A stretch of DNA of 64,000 nucleotides from Streptomyces iconiensis (GTDB lineage: Bacteria > Actinomycetota > Actinomycetes > Streptomycetales > Streptomycetaceae): assembly GCF_028657195.3 (NCBI RefSeq), contig NZ_JANCPR020000003.1, positions 273,244 to 337,243 on the forward strand, written 5' to 3'. Below the pieces are notes generated by a model. It did not search any database, was not told the DNA's origin, and saw only the letters and a list, made by a program, of their open reading frames with translations. Positions within the stretch are counted from its first letter, which is position 1. Each line of letters starts with the position of its first letter. Shown here one piece after another: positions 9,198 to 17,816 of this stretch. A program made the translations under genes and the position numbers.

Positions 9198-9212
9198 TAG
9201 GAAACTTTCCTA
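9198..9212. promoter_or_regulatory. ROK-type operator, TAGGAAA-C-TTTCCTA
   Basis: A perfect palindrome with 7-bp arms around a single C, 55 bases before the ROK start codon. TTAGGAAA/TTTCCTAA-type palindromes are the kind of site reported for actinobacterial ROK repressors. Its position predicts negative autoregulation of the ROK gene. Confidence 0.75.
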
Positions 9213-9698
9213 CCGACGCCGGGAACCTAGAACTCCGCCGCCGCCTACGTCAATGGCCCGGCACGGAAACAACCGAGTTGTAATGCGCGGAGCCACCTCC
9301 GCTACGGCCCATGGGGCACGTCTGAATCGGTACGGCGAGCGGAACGACATGCCACCGTCCCGTGGGCGTGTTGGCGGCGTGATCGCAGTTCCGGCGATCA
9401 ACCGTGCGGGGACCGTCGGTGCGGCCGGGTGCGGCACCGTCGTTCAACGCCCCTGCTGGCGCGGACAATTGGTGAGGTCCAGGGCTCGGCCCCGCCCACG
9501 CCCGGCGTCAGGTGGCCCAGGTGCCCGGCGGCCACAGCGTTGGGCGGCCACGGAGTTAGGCGTACCCGGCGGCGGGCGAAACCGGTGCCAGGCATACCCG
9601 GCGTCGGGCGAACCTGGTGCCAGGGGTGCCCGGTGCCATAGGTGAGCGGGGCCAGGGGTGCCCCGTGCCGTGAGTGTGGTGTGGCGCTGCGTCGGGGT
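9213..9698. other. Spacer between ROK and LacI genes, with direct repeats
   Basis: About 490 bases with no convincing gene. The first part (9240-9420) is comparatively ordinary sequence. The second part (about 9570-9660) repeats the phrase ACCGGTGCCAGGCATACCCGGCG in degenerate form three to four times, ending in GGGGTGCCCCGTGCC. No clear terminator or promoter was seen. Confidence 0.6.
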
Positions 9699-10712
9699 TC
9701 ACGCACCGTGCCCGGCGCCGTGTGGCGTCCTGGCGGCGGTGCCGGGCGGGGGTGCCGTCGAGCCACGGGGCAGAACGTGGGTGGGGAGGCGCGTGGTGAC
9801 GGTACGGCGGGTGCCCGCGTGCACCTCCAGGAGGCGGGCGACGGCGAGCGCTCCGGCCTCCTCGACGGGTACGTCCAGCGCGGTGACGGGTGGGTCGGTC
9901 GCCCCGAGTGCGTTCAGGTCGTCGGCTGCCGCCAGGCTCAGATCGCGGGGCACATGGATACCCGCGGCCGTCAGGCCGTGCAGAAGCCCGAGCGCCAGGT
10001 AACTGTTGTACGCCACAACTCCCGTGACGGACGGGGGCAGTTGGCGCGCGGCTGCCACACCGGCATCGAATGTCGGGTCCAGGGGTCCGAGGATGTGCAG
10101 CCGTCCACCGTCGGCCTCGGCCTGCTCGGTGGCCGCCGTGCGGCGCTCGGCGTCCGCCCAGGAGCCTGCCGGCCCCGAGACGTAGGCGATCTCGCGGTGG
10201 CCGAAGGCGCACAGGTGCTGTACGAGAGCAGCGGTGCCGGCCGAGGTGTCCAGCACGACGGCGGGCAGCCGGCCGACGCGGCGGTCGACCAGAACGAGGG
10301 GACGGTGCGACGCCTGCGCGCGCAGCGAGGCGTCGCTGCCGACGGGGGCGACCATGACCAGCCCGTCGGCCTGTTCGCACAGCCGTCCCGCGAGTGCGCT
10401 CTCCCGCGCGGCGTCGTACTCGGACACCCCGATGAGCAGGTGGTTGTCGGTCTCCTCCGCCGCGCGCTGGGCGCCCAGGACCAGGGGGGAGAAGAACGGG
10501 TTGGCCAGCGTCGGAACGATCAGACCGAGCATGCCCGTGCGTCCCGTGGTGAGCGCGCGGGCCGCGCGGTTGGGCTGGAAGCCGAGGCGTTCGGCCGCGG
10601 CGCGTACGCGTTCGAGGGTGGAGGCCGCCACCATGTCGGGGCGCATCATCGCCCGTGAGGCGGTGGCCTTGGACACCCCCGCTTCCCTGGCCACATCCGC
10701 CAGTGTCGACAC
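9699..10712 (-). CDS. LacI-family transcriptional regulator
   Basis: 337 residues from the GTG at 10712, chosen because GGGAGGAG sits nine bases upstream and the canonical LacI headpiece begins at residue 2 (STLADVAREAGVSKATASRAM). The hinge helix region and a periplasmic-binding-protein-like core follow (GMLGLIVPTLANPFFSPLV, DGLVMVAPV, AYVSGPAGSWADAERR). It is transcribed divergently from an AzgA-type purine permease and adenine deaminase and probably represses them, with a purine or purine derivative as the effector; that last point is inferred from position only. The frame stays open 33 codons further upstream but that part is repeat-derived. Confidence 0.9.
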   Translation of the reverse strand: MSTLADVAREAGVSKATASRAMMRPDMVAASTLERVRAAAERLGFQPNRAARALTTGRTGMLGLIVPTLANPFFSPLVLGAQRAAEETDNHLLIGVSEYDAARESALAGRLCEQADGLVMVAPVGSDASLRAQASHRPLVLVDRRVGRLPAVVLDTSAGTAALVQHLCAFGHREIAYVSGPAGSWADAERRTAATEQAEADGGRLHILGPLDPTFDAGVAAARQLPPSVTGVVAYNSYLALGLLHGLTAAGIHVPRDLSLAAADDLNALGATDPPVTALDVPVEEAGALAVARLLEVHAGTRRTVTTRLPTHVLPRGSTAPPPGTAARTPHGAGHGA

Positions 10713-11443
10713 CCTCGCGCTCCTCCCGCCCGCCGTTCCGCATCCGCCGTCGCATGCGCCTTCGCCCCACCCGGGGACACCGGCCAACCTGGACCGGCGC
10801 CCGAGGCTCACGCCCCGCCCGGTTCGGGTCCGCCCGGCTCGGGGCTCGCCCGGTTCGGGTCCACCCGATCACGGTCCACTCGATCCCGGTCCACCCGATT
10901 CGGGCCAGTCCGGACTCGGTCGCACCGCACCTGTACCGGTCGGACCAGCTCGAACACCGGCCGACCGAAGGCCCGGGCAACCTCCGTCGCCCGCCGCGAT
11001 CGCCTGTATACAGTCCGCGGTCCGCGGTCCGCGGTCCGCAGTCCGCAGTGGCCCGTAGTACGTCCTCCGTCCGACCGGAGAGGTCTGGGGAACAGTATGC
11101 GGAACGTGCCTGGTCGCGCGACGAGTTCCCGAGCCGCACGCGCACCGGAACGGAATGGGGTTCCCGCGCGGGCCGGTCCATGTCATCCTAGCTGCAACCG
11201 GTCTCTGCAACCGATTGCATCGGCATGCGCCACCACCGCACACCGCGCATCGGCGCCGCACATGTGGCGTCTTGCGGTTCGGCGGTTCGCCGTTCGGCAG
11301 CGCGCCGTTCGGCCATCCCGCCGTTCGGTGTCTCGCCGTACAGCGGGTCGCCGTACAGCGGGTCGCCGTGCCCCAGGTCGCGGACGGCCGGGTCCCCGTA
11401 CGCCGCACACCGCGGCCTGCCCGTACCAGCCGCCGAGGTAGCG
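10713..11443. other. Long divergent promoter region with tandem repeats
   Basis: 731 bases between LacI and the purine permease. It contains three repeat blocks: degenerate CGGTTCGGGTCCACC words (10835-10930), a GTCCGCG array (about 11014-11050), and CGCCGTTCGG words followed by two exact 15-mers CGCCGTACAGCGGGT at 11334-11348 and 11349-11363. The LacI-type operator lies at 11193-11219, leaving a leader of about 220 bases before the permease ATG. No gene is supported. Confidence 0.65.
11193..11219. promoter_or_regulatory. LacI-type operator TGCAACCGATTGCA plus half site
   Basis: Bases 11206-11219 read TGCAA-CCGA-TTGCA with perfect 5-bp arms, and 11193-11202 repeat the left half as TGCAACCGGT. 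The sequence has the length and central CG-rich core typical of LacI-family operators and lies in the only region shared by the divergent LacI and purine permease genes. Confidence 0.65.
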
Positions 11444-12880
11444 ATGCCCCAAGACCGACGTGCCGACAAGCCACAGCCCTCGGAGCCCGGGGCGCAGGCG
11501 GAGTCCGCCGCGACCGCCACAACGGCCGCCACCGCGACCGCCACCACGGCCGACCCGGCACCCCAGGAGGGCGGTGGCTCGCGACTGGAGCGCTGGTTCC
11601 AGATGCGCGCGCGGGGCAGCAACCCGCGTACCGAGATCGTCGCCGGTCTGTCCATGTTCGTGGCGACGGCCTATGCCGCCGTCGTCGTGCCGGGGCAGCT
11701 CGCCAAGGCCGGGATGCCGCACGGTCCCGTGACCACCGCGGTGATCCTCTCCATCGCCCTGGCCACCCTCGGCATGGGGCTCTTCGCCAACCTGCCCTTC
11801 GTGCTGGCACCCGGCCTCGGCGGTGTCGCACTGGTGGCCGTGACCCTGGTGGGGCAGGACCACGTGCCCTGGGACGCGGCGCTCGGCATGGTGCTGTGGT
11901 CCGGTGTGGCGTTCCTGCTGCTGACGGTCTTCGGCATCCGGGATCTGATCACGCGGCTGATGCCGATCAACCTCAAGTACGCCATCAGCGCGGGCCTCGG
12001 CCTCTACATCGCGCTTCTCGGCTTCCGCGACAGCGGCCTCGTCGTGGCAAAGCCCGACAGCGACAGCCTCACCCTCGGTGCCCTCTCCTCGGCGCCAGCA
12101 CTGCTCGCGCTCGGCGGGCTGGTGCTGCTCACCGCGCTCTCCTCGCGCAAGGTTCCGGGCGCGTTCCTGATCACCATCGCCGCCGTGACGCTGGCCGGAA
12201 TCCCGGCCGGGGTCACCGAGGTGCCCGACCATCTCTTCGGAGCCCCGGACAGCCCGGGCGCCGTGGCCTTCCACGTCGACATCCTGGGCGCGCTCAAGCC
12301 GGAGTACTTCCCGTACATCTTCGCCTTCTTCGTCTCGGAGTTCTTCTCGATGACGGGCACCCTGCTGGCCGTCTCGGGTCGTGCCGGGCTGCTCGACGCG
12401 CAAGGCAACCTGCCGCGCATGCGGCGCCCCTTCTACGTCGACTCGGCAGCCGTGATCGGCGGCGCCGGACTGGGGGCGCCGAGCATGACCGCGTACCTGG
12501 AGTCCTCGGCAGGCGCTGACAGCGGGGGACGTACGGGGCTGTCGTCCGCCGTCGCGGCCTGTGGGTTCGCCGCGCTGCTGCTGATCACGCCGTTCGCGAC
12601 GCTGATCCCCTCGGCCGCGACGGCGCCCGTGCTGATGTACATCGGCCTCAACATGCTGGGCGCCCTGCGCAAGGTGGACTTCACCGAGCCCACCAACGCG
12701 CTGCCCGCCGCGATGCTGGTGGCCACCACGGTCTTCTTCGGCAACTTCGGCACGGGCATCGCCGTCGGCCTCACCGCGCACGTCCTCGTCAAGGCCGCTG
12801 CGGGCCGTTTCAGGGAACTGCCGTGGGGCCTGTGGATCGTCATGATCCCGCTCGGCTACTACTTCTACACACTCGTCTAG
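11444..12880 (+). CDS. NCS2/AzgA-type purine permease
   Basis: 478 residues from ATG 11444 (CCGAGG upstream). After a disordered Ala/Thr-rich N-terminus of about 45 residues, there are about 12 hydrophobic segments; the signature region GLSMFVATAYAAVVVPGQLAKAG and MPINLKYAISAGLGLYIALLGF, followed by DILGALKPEYFPYIFAFFVSEFF, match the AzgA branch of the nucleobase/cation symporter-2 family, which imports adenine, guanine and hypoxanthine. It precedes adenine deaminase by 157 bases, so imported adenine would be deaminated at once to hypoxanthine. The open frame extends to 11225, but that part encodes the spacer repeats and lacks a ribosome site. Confidence 0.9.
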   Translation: MPQDRRADKPQPSEPGAQAESAATATTAATATATTADPAPQEGGGSRLERWFQMRARGSNPRTEIVAGLSMFVATAYAAVVVPGQLAKAGMPHGPVTTAVILSIALATLGMGLFANLPFVLAPGLGGVALVAVTLVGQDHVPWDAALGMVLWSGVAFLLLTVFGIRDLITRLMPINLKYAISAGLGLYIALLGFRDSGLVVAKPDSDSLTLGALSSAPALLALGGLVLLTALSSRKVPGAFLITIAAVTLAGIPAGVTEVPDHLFGAPDSPGAVAFHVDILGALKPEYFPYIFAFFVSEFFSMTGTLLAVSGRAGLLDAQGNLPRMRRPFYVDSAAVIGGAGLGAPSMTAYLESSAGADSGGRTGLSSAVAACGFAALLLITPFATLIPSAATAPVLMYIGLNMLGALRKVDFTEPTNALPAAMLVATTVFFGNFGTGIAVGLTAHVLVKAAAGRFRELPWGLWIVMIPLGYYFYTLV

Positions 12881-12890
12881 CAGGGCCCAG

Positions 12891-12950
12891 GACACCGCCT
12901 GCCAGGCACCCGACACCGCCCGGCAGGGCCCGACACCGCCCGGCAGGGCC
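12891..12950. repeat. 20-bp tandem repeat, about three copies
   Basis: CGACACCGCCCGGCAGGGCC occurs exactly at 12911-12930 and 12931-12950, preceded by a degenerate copy at 12891-12910. It lies in the spacer between the purine permease and adenine deaminase genes and would be transcribed. Confidence 0.85.
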
Positions 12951-13037
12951 AAGGCCCCGAACACCGGCGGCGCAAGGGCCCGCGAGGTCCGCGAGGGCCC
13001 GCGAGATTCCCGTACGTATCCGAAGGAAGCGCATCAC

Positions 13038-14858
13038 ATGACTGAGCACCAGCACGACATCCGCATCAGCGGGGGGAGGGTCGTCTCGGCCTTCACGGGC
13101 GAGGAGTTCGCCGCCGACGTACTGCTGCGGGGCGAGACCATCAGCGGGGTCGTCCCGCCCGGTACGCCGGGCGAGGCGCGCGAACACATCGACGCGAGCG
13201 GCATGCTCGTCGCACCCGGCTTCGTGGACGCGCACATGCACATCGAGAGCGCCTTCCTCACACCGCGCACCTTCGCCTCGGTCACGCTCGCGCGGGGGAC
13301 GACGACCGTCCTGGCCGACCCGCACGAGATCGTGAACGTGGCCGGTGCCGACGCGATGCGCTGGATGATCGATGAGGGCCGTGAGACGGCGCAGACCCAA
13401 CTGTGGGGCGTGCCTTCCTGCGTCCCCGCCGTCGAAGGGCTCGAACACTCGGGGGCCAACCTGAGCGCCGAGGACATCGCGGCCATGCTGCGCTGGCCCG
13501 GCGTGGTGGCGCTGGGCGAGGTCATGGACTACCGCGCCGTTGTCGGTGACGAGCCCCGGATGCGCGGCATCGTCGGCGCCGCACGCGAGCAGGGCGTACT
13601 GCTCGACGGGCACTGCCCGAACCTGAGCGGTGCCGATCTGAGCGCCTACATGGCAACCGGTATCGACTCGGACCACACCAAGAACCGGACCGAAGTCGTC
13701 CTGGAGAAGGCGCGTATGGGCATGCTGATGATGCTCCAGGAGAAGTGCCTGCTGCCGGAAGTCGTCGAGGCGCTGCTCGCGCTCCCGCAGCTCCCCCCGT
13801 TCTGCCTGGTCACCGACGACCTGGCCGCCGACCACATCGTCACGGCAGGCCACCTGGACCACATCGCGCGGACCGCGGTACGCGCTGGGCTGCCGCCCAC
13901 CGTGGTGCTGCGCGCGCTGACGTGGACGCCGGCGCAGCGGCTGCGCCTGTACGACCGCGGTGTCGTCGCACCCGGCAAGCGCGCCGACCTGGTGCTGCTG
14001 CGCGGGGAACTCGCGGAGTTCGATCCGGCCGTCGTACTGGCGGGCGGACGCGTCGTGGCCCGCGAAGGCCGGCCGGCCGAGGAAGCGGCGGCGACCTCGG
14101 GCGGCGGCCTGGAGGGCACGGTGCACGTGGAGGCGCAGGACGAGGACGCGTTCCGCTGGCGGGTCGCGCTGCCGGACGGAACACACACCTTCCGCGCCAT
14201 GCGCATCAATCTGCGTGACACGTACACCGAGGCCGTGGAACTCGAACTGCCCGTCGCCGACGGCGAAGTGCTCTGGGAGGGCCGCACGGCGCTGGCACGG
14301 GTACGCAACCGCTACGGGCGCGAGGGCACCGTCTTCGCGCCACTGCTCGGCCCTGAACTGGCGGCGGGCGCGGTCGCCACGACATACGCGCACGACAGCC
14401 ACAACCTGCTCACCGTAGGCACGTCCCGCACCGCGATGGCCGCTGCCTCGTCCCAGGTGGTGGCCGACGGCGGAGGCGTCGCGGTCGTACGGGAAGCGGC
14501 CGTACGGGATTCCGTCGTGGACACGGCGGTACGGGAACCCGGCGTCCGGGAAGCGGGGGACGGAGACGCGCGGCATGCGCCGGGCCGGGACGGTGACGGC
14601 GGCGTGGCTGTCGACACCGTCGCGCGGCTGGCGCTGCCCGTGGGCGGTGTGATGTCACCGGCGCCCGCGCACGAAGTGGCCGCACGTGCCCGGGAGGTGC
14701 GTACGGCGCTGGAGGAGTGGGGCTGGCGGCACCTGAACCCCTTCATGAGCGTCTCGACGCTCACCCTCGCCGTGTCACCCAGCCTCAAGATCACCGACAT
14801 GTCGCTGGTCGACGTCGCCCGCCGCGACCCGGTCACCGGCGTGGTGGACGCGGCCTGA
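13038..14858 (+). CDS. ade: Adenine deaminase
   Basis: A 606-residue amidohydrolase: metal motif DAHMHIES (about residue 64-71), DPHEI (about 95), the GHCPNLSG His motif (about 193), and TDDLAADH (about 259-266) all match AdeC-type adenine deaminase, which converts adenine to hypoxanthine and ammonia with a dinuclear metal. Strong ribosome site GAAGGAAG nine bases before ATG 13038. The family's C-terminal region (RINL, MALAAN-like, LPVGGVMS, ITDMGLVDV-like) is present, but about 40 residues of repetitive sequence (VREAAVRDS..VREPGVREAGD, roughly residues 485-526) are inserted before the LPVGGVMS motif. With the permease, it forms a purine-salvage operon likely controlled by the divergent LacI protein. 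Confidence 0.93.
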   Translation: MTEHQHDIRISGGRVVSAFTGEEFAADVLLRGETISGVVPPGTPGEAREHIDASGMLVAPGFVDAHMHIESAFLTPRTFASVTLARGTTTVLADPHEIVNVAGADAMRWMIDEGRETAQTQLWGVPSCVPAVEGLEHSGANLSAEDIAAMLRWPGVVALGEVMDYRAVVGDEPRMRGIVGAAREQGVLLDGHCPNLSGADLSAYMATGIDSDHTKNRTEVVLEKARMGMLMMLQEKCLLPEVVEALLALPQLPPFCLVTDDLAADHIVTAGHLDHIARTAVRAGLPPTVVLRALTWTPAQRLRLYDRGVVAPGKRADLVLLRGELAEFDPAVVLAGGRVVAREGRPAEEAAATSGGGLEGTVHVEAQDEDAFRWRVALPDGTHTFRAMRINLRDTYTEAVELELPVADGEVLWEGRTALARVRNRYGREGTVFAPLLGPELAAGAVATTYAHDSHNLLTVGTSRTAMAAASSQVVADGGGVAVVREAAVRDSVVDTAVREPGVREAGDGDARHAPGRDGDGGVAVDTVARLALPVGGVMSPAPAHEVAARAREVRTALEEWGWRHLNPFMSVSTLTLAVSPSLKITDMSLVDVARRDPVTGVVDAA

Positions 14859-14890
14859 GCGCTGCCTCCGAACGACCCGGTACGCACCTT

Positions 14891-14969
14891 CAGGCCAGGC
14901 CAGGCCAGGCGGGGCCAGGCGGGGCCAGGCGAGGCGAGGCGAGGCGAGGCGAGGGAAGGCGAGGGAAGG
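14891..14969. repeat. Pentanucleotide tandem array (AGGCC / AGGCG)
   Basis: About 15 units that shift from CAGGC-type to GAGGC-type and then to GAGGGAAGGC, immediately downstream of adenine deaminase. Strand-asymmetric and likely prone to slippage. Confidence 0.85.
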
Positions 14970-15218
14970 AGCGCGGCGCTGCCCCGCGCCCTCGGGCCCC
15001 CGGCAGGCCCCAGACACCGGGACCTGCAAGGGGAGCGGATCCGAGCGGCGTTCCCGGGAGAGGCCCGCTGAGCGATGCCCTTCGCGGGAGACGCGAAGCG
15101 TGCGGCCTGTCGCGCCAGGGAGCGCGAGGAGGCGGCCTGTTGCGCCGTTCGGGTCGGCCGGCGGCCCGCTTGCGCGGGGTTCAGCGGGTCTCCGTGGTCG
15201 GCTGCTTACCACCATGGT

Positions 15219-15240
15219 GCGGCGCGTGTAGACGCGCCGC
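15219..15240. terminator. Hairpin between converging genes
   Basis: GCGGCGCGT - GTAG - ACGCGCCGC, a perfect 9-bp stem with a 4-base loop. No T-run follows, as is usual in actinomycetes. It could end transcripts from both sides. Confidence 0.5.
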
Positions 15241-15552
15241 GTCCGGTCAGTAAGCCCGGCCGAGGACCCGGGGGCCCGGAGGCTCCGAGGGGCCCGGAAC
15301 CCCGCCAGGAGAGGACGCACGATGTGCCGCACCTTCGGCCCCTTCGGCACCGTCGCACCTTCGCCCCGTTGTGCCGCAGCCGCTCCATCCGGTGCGGTGC
15401 GTGCGGCCCGTGCGGCGCACCCGGGCGCACCCGGCCCGCCCGGCCCGCGATACGTCGACGTGAACGACGGGCGGGAATCAGACGACCGGTTGCCCGGACC
15501 CGGAACCGGAGCAGGACCCGGAACCGGGCCCGGATCAGGCCCCGGACTCGGA

Positions 15553-16002
15553 TCAGGAGGACCCGGACCCGGACCCGGACCCGGACCCGGACCCGGACCC
15601 GGACCCGGAGCGGGAGCGGGTGGGGCGCGTGGCCGGTTCGGTGGGGGCCAGCAGGGCCCACGCCGACAGTGCGCCCCAGCCCACCGAGACGGCGACCGCA
15701 CCCGCCCGGCGCCCCCGTCCGGGCAGCGTGGCGCCCAGCAGCGCCGCGTCACCGAAGTCGGCGGCCATCCGTACCCATGCGGCGGTTCGCAGCGCGTCGC
15801 CCTGGGGCGCTGTCATCAGGGCCAGGCCGCTGGCCATGTCCCGCCAGGCCAGCGGACGCAGCGACGTGCGGGTCGCGAGGGCCGTGCTGCCGTCCGCCTC
15901 CACCAGGCCGGAAGGCCGGGCGAGCAGCCCGGGGCGTGCCGTCACCGCCAGGCCGTAGAGGGCGGTCGCCGCTCCCACCGCCCGCAAGAGTCCTACGCGC
16001 AC
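15553..16002 (-). CDS. Small membrane protein of unknown function with Gly-Ser tail
   Basis: 149 residues from GTG 16002 with AAGGAG seven bases upstream. A hydrophobic segment near residues 5-24 and further weakly hydrophobic segments (around 55-70, 82-95 and 103-120) suggest a four-helix membrane protein; I do not recognise the family with confidence (DUF4267-like proteins are similar in size and layout). The last 20 residues are a Gly-Ser repeat produced by the ACCCGG array. It is divergent from photolyase with a 98-base spacer, so the two may share a control region, for example a light or damage response; that is speculation from position. Confidence 0.65.
   Translation of the reverse strand: MRVGLLRAVGAATALYGLAVTARPGLLARPSGLVEADGSTALATRTSLRPLAWRDMASGLALMTAPQGDALRTAAWVRMAADFGDAALLGATLPGRGRRAGAVAVSVGWGALSAWALLAPTEPATRPTRSRSGSGSGSGSGSGSGSGSS
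15561..15608. repeat. Eight exact ACCCGG hexamers, inside a gene
   Basis: Eight uninterrupted copies of ACCCGG. On the minus strand they encode the Gly-Ser tail of the small membrane protein ending at 15553. Because the unit is six bases long, gain or loss of units does not disturb the frame. Confidence 0.95.
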
Positions 16003-16100
16003 GAGCTCACTCCTTCAGTCATCCGTCCGGCTGCGCGCATTTTGTCAGCCACCGGCCTCCGTACGAGTACGGCCTGCGACGACCCGGGCGAAAGGAACTC

Positions 16101-17486
16101 ATGACCACCGCCGTTGTCCTGTTCACCTCCGACCTGCGCCTGCACGACCATCCGCCGCTGTGCGCCGCGCTCGCCAGGCACGACAGGATCGTGCCCCTCT
16201 TCGTCCGGGACCGGGGCATCGCCGACGCCGGGTTCGACGTTCCGAACCGGCGTGCGTTCCTCGCCGACTGCCTGGCCGACCTGGACGACGGGTTGCACGC
16301 CAGAGGCGGCCACCTCGTCGTGCGCTCCGGTGATGTCGTCGAGGAGGTGTGCGAGGTCGCCCGGGAGGCCGATGCCGCCGAGGTGCACATGGCAGCCGGG
16401 GTCAGCGGCTACGCACGGACCCGCGAGGAGCGGCTCGGAGTGGCGCTAGGGGAACGGGGATTGGGGCTGGCTGTGCATGACGCCGTGGTCACGGCCGTAC
16501 CGCCCGGTGCCGTCGTACCCACCGGCAGCGCGGGCGCCGACCACTTCGCGGTGTTCACCCCTTACGCGCGCCGCTGGGCCCAGGAGAGTCTTCGTTCGCC
16601 GCTGCACGCGCCGCGTTCGGTGACCGTGCCCGACGGCGTCCGTACCGAGGAGGTCCCGGCGCGTGACGAGGTCGCGGGCGTCTCGCCCGCGCTGGCGCGG
16701 GGCGGTGAGAAGACCGGCCGCCGTCGGATGAACGCCTGGCTGCGCGGGCCGGTCGGCGCCTACGAGGACCAGCACGACGACCTCGCGGGTGACAGCACCT
16801 CGCGCCTGTCACCGCATCTGCACTTCGGCACGCTCTCGGCCGCCGAAGTCGTCCACCGCGCGCGGCGCGTCGGCGGGGCCGGGGCCGACGCCTTCGTACG
16901 GCAGGTGTGCTGGCGCGACTTCCACCATCAGGTACTGGCCGCCCGCCCCGCCGCCGCCGACCACAACTACCGTGACAAGGGCGACAGTTGGCGCACCGAG
17001 GAGGAAGCCGGGTGCGAGGTGGAGGCGTGGCGGTCAGGGCTGACGGGCTACCCGGTGGTGGACGCGGCGATGCGCCAGCTCCGCCACGAGGGCTGGATGC
17101 ACAACCGGGGCAGGCTGCTGACCGCGAGCTTCCTGGCCAAGACGCTGTATGTGGACTGGCGCGTCGGCGCCCGCCACTTCCTCGATCTGCTCGTCGACGG
17201 TGACGTGGCCAACAACCAGCTCAACTGGCAGTGGGTCGCGGGCACGGGCAACGACACCCGGCCCAACCGGGTGCTCAACCCGGTGCGCCAGGCGCTGCGT
17301 TACGACCCCGGCGGCTCCTACGTACGCCGCTGGGTCCCCGAACTCGCCGGGCTCGAAGGCGCGGCCGTCCACGAGCCGTGGAAGCTCCCGGCCCGCGAGC
17401 GCGCCACCTACGACTACCCCGAGCCCATCGTCGCGCTGGACGACGGACTCGCCCGCTTCCGCCAGGCCCGCGGCCTCGCGGACTGA
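16101..17486 (+). CDS. phr: Deoxyribodipyrimidine photolyase
   Basis: 461 residues from ATG 16101 (AAAGGAAC upstream). The N-terminal alpha/beta antenna-binding domain (VVLFTSDLRLHDHPPL) and the C-terminal FAD domain are both complete. Signatures: SRLSPHLHFGTLSAAEV, GYPVVDAAMRQLRHEGWMHNRGR, DWRVGARHFLDLLVDGDVANN and WQWVAGTGND (given as overlapping short motifs). These fit a class I CPD photolyase that repairs UV-induced pyrimidine dimers using blue light. The open frame runs 342 codons further upstream but has no start signal and crosses the divergent gene. No carotenoid or MerR-type light-response genes are adjacent, unlike many Streptomyces phr loci. Confidence 0.93.
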   Translation: MTTAVVLFTSDLRLHDHPPLCAALARHDRIVPLFVRDRGIADAGFDVPNRRAFLADCLADLDDGLHARGGHLVVRSGDVVEEVCEVAREADAAEVHMAAGVSGYARTREERLGVALGERGLGLAVHDAVVTAVPPGAVVPTGSAGADHFAVFTPYARRWAQESLRSPLHAPRSVTVPDGVRTEEVPARDEVAGVSPALARGGEKTGRRRMNAWLRGPVGAYEDQHDDLAGDSTSRLSPHLHFGTLSAAEVVHRARRVGGAGADAFVRQVCWRDFHHQVLAARPAAADHNYRDKGDSWRTEEEAGCEVEAWRSGLTGYPVVDAAMRQLRHEGWMHNRGRLLTASFLAKTLYVDWRVGARHFLDLLVDGDVANNQLNWQWVAGTGNDTRPNRVLNPVRQALRYDPGGSYVRRWVPELAGLEGAAVHEPWKLPARERATYDYPEPIVALDDGLARFRQARGLAD

Positions 17487-17816
17487 CACCCGTCCTCCTC
17501 ACGCGCCCCGCCCACCGGCCCGCCGGCCCGCTTCCCGGCCACCTGCGGCACCGGCCTGCACATGTTCCGCACCCCCGCACCCCCCCCGCACCCGTCCTGG
17601 GCGAGCACAACGCCGACGTACTCGGCGTACGGGAGGCGGACCGCGACCGACAGGCCATGTGAGCCGGTGGCGGTCGGTACGGCAGGCGAGCGAGGCCACC
17701 GGCAGGGGCAGCCGAGGGGATACGTGCGAAGGCGGCTATGTTGACCTTGGCGTTGGCCCACGGTCGGCCCGTCCCGAACTCCGTATCCCGTATCCGCACC
17801 GAGAAAGGGCGATCTG
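17487..17816. other. Spacer without a gene
   Basis: 330 bases after photolyase. A CACCCCC-rich tract lies at 17570-17595. I see no gene, clear hairpin terminator or repeat family. Confidence 0.55.

Larger units (their letters stand above)
14859..15552. other. Spacer of about 690 bases with tandem repeats and a hairpin
   Basis: Between two converging genes. It starts with a polypurine-leaning array of AGGCC and AGGCG pentamers (14891-14969). A perfect hairpin lies at 15219-15240. The right part is CCCGG-rich and merges into the hexanucleotide array at 15561. Several long frames cross it on both strands but none has a plausible start, ribosome site or recognisable protein, so I call no gene here. 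Confidence 0.65.

Noticed and set aside
11183..12964. 593-codon open frame on the minus strand
   Set aside because: Complement of the purine permease; low-complexity composition and no domain.
15561..15608. CRISPR-like array
   Set aside because: Uninterrupted 6-base units with no spacers. Likewise the arrays at 12891, 14891 and 63011 have no unique spacers.
16003..16100. Light-response promoter for photolyase
   Set aside because: No LitR/LitS-type site could be recognised, and no MerR/LitR gene adjoins; I left the spacer without a call.
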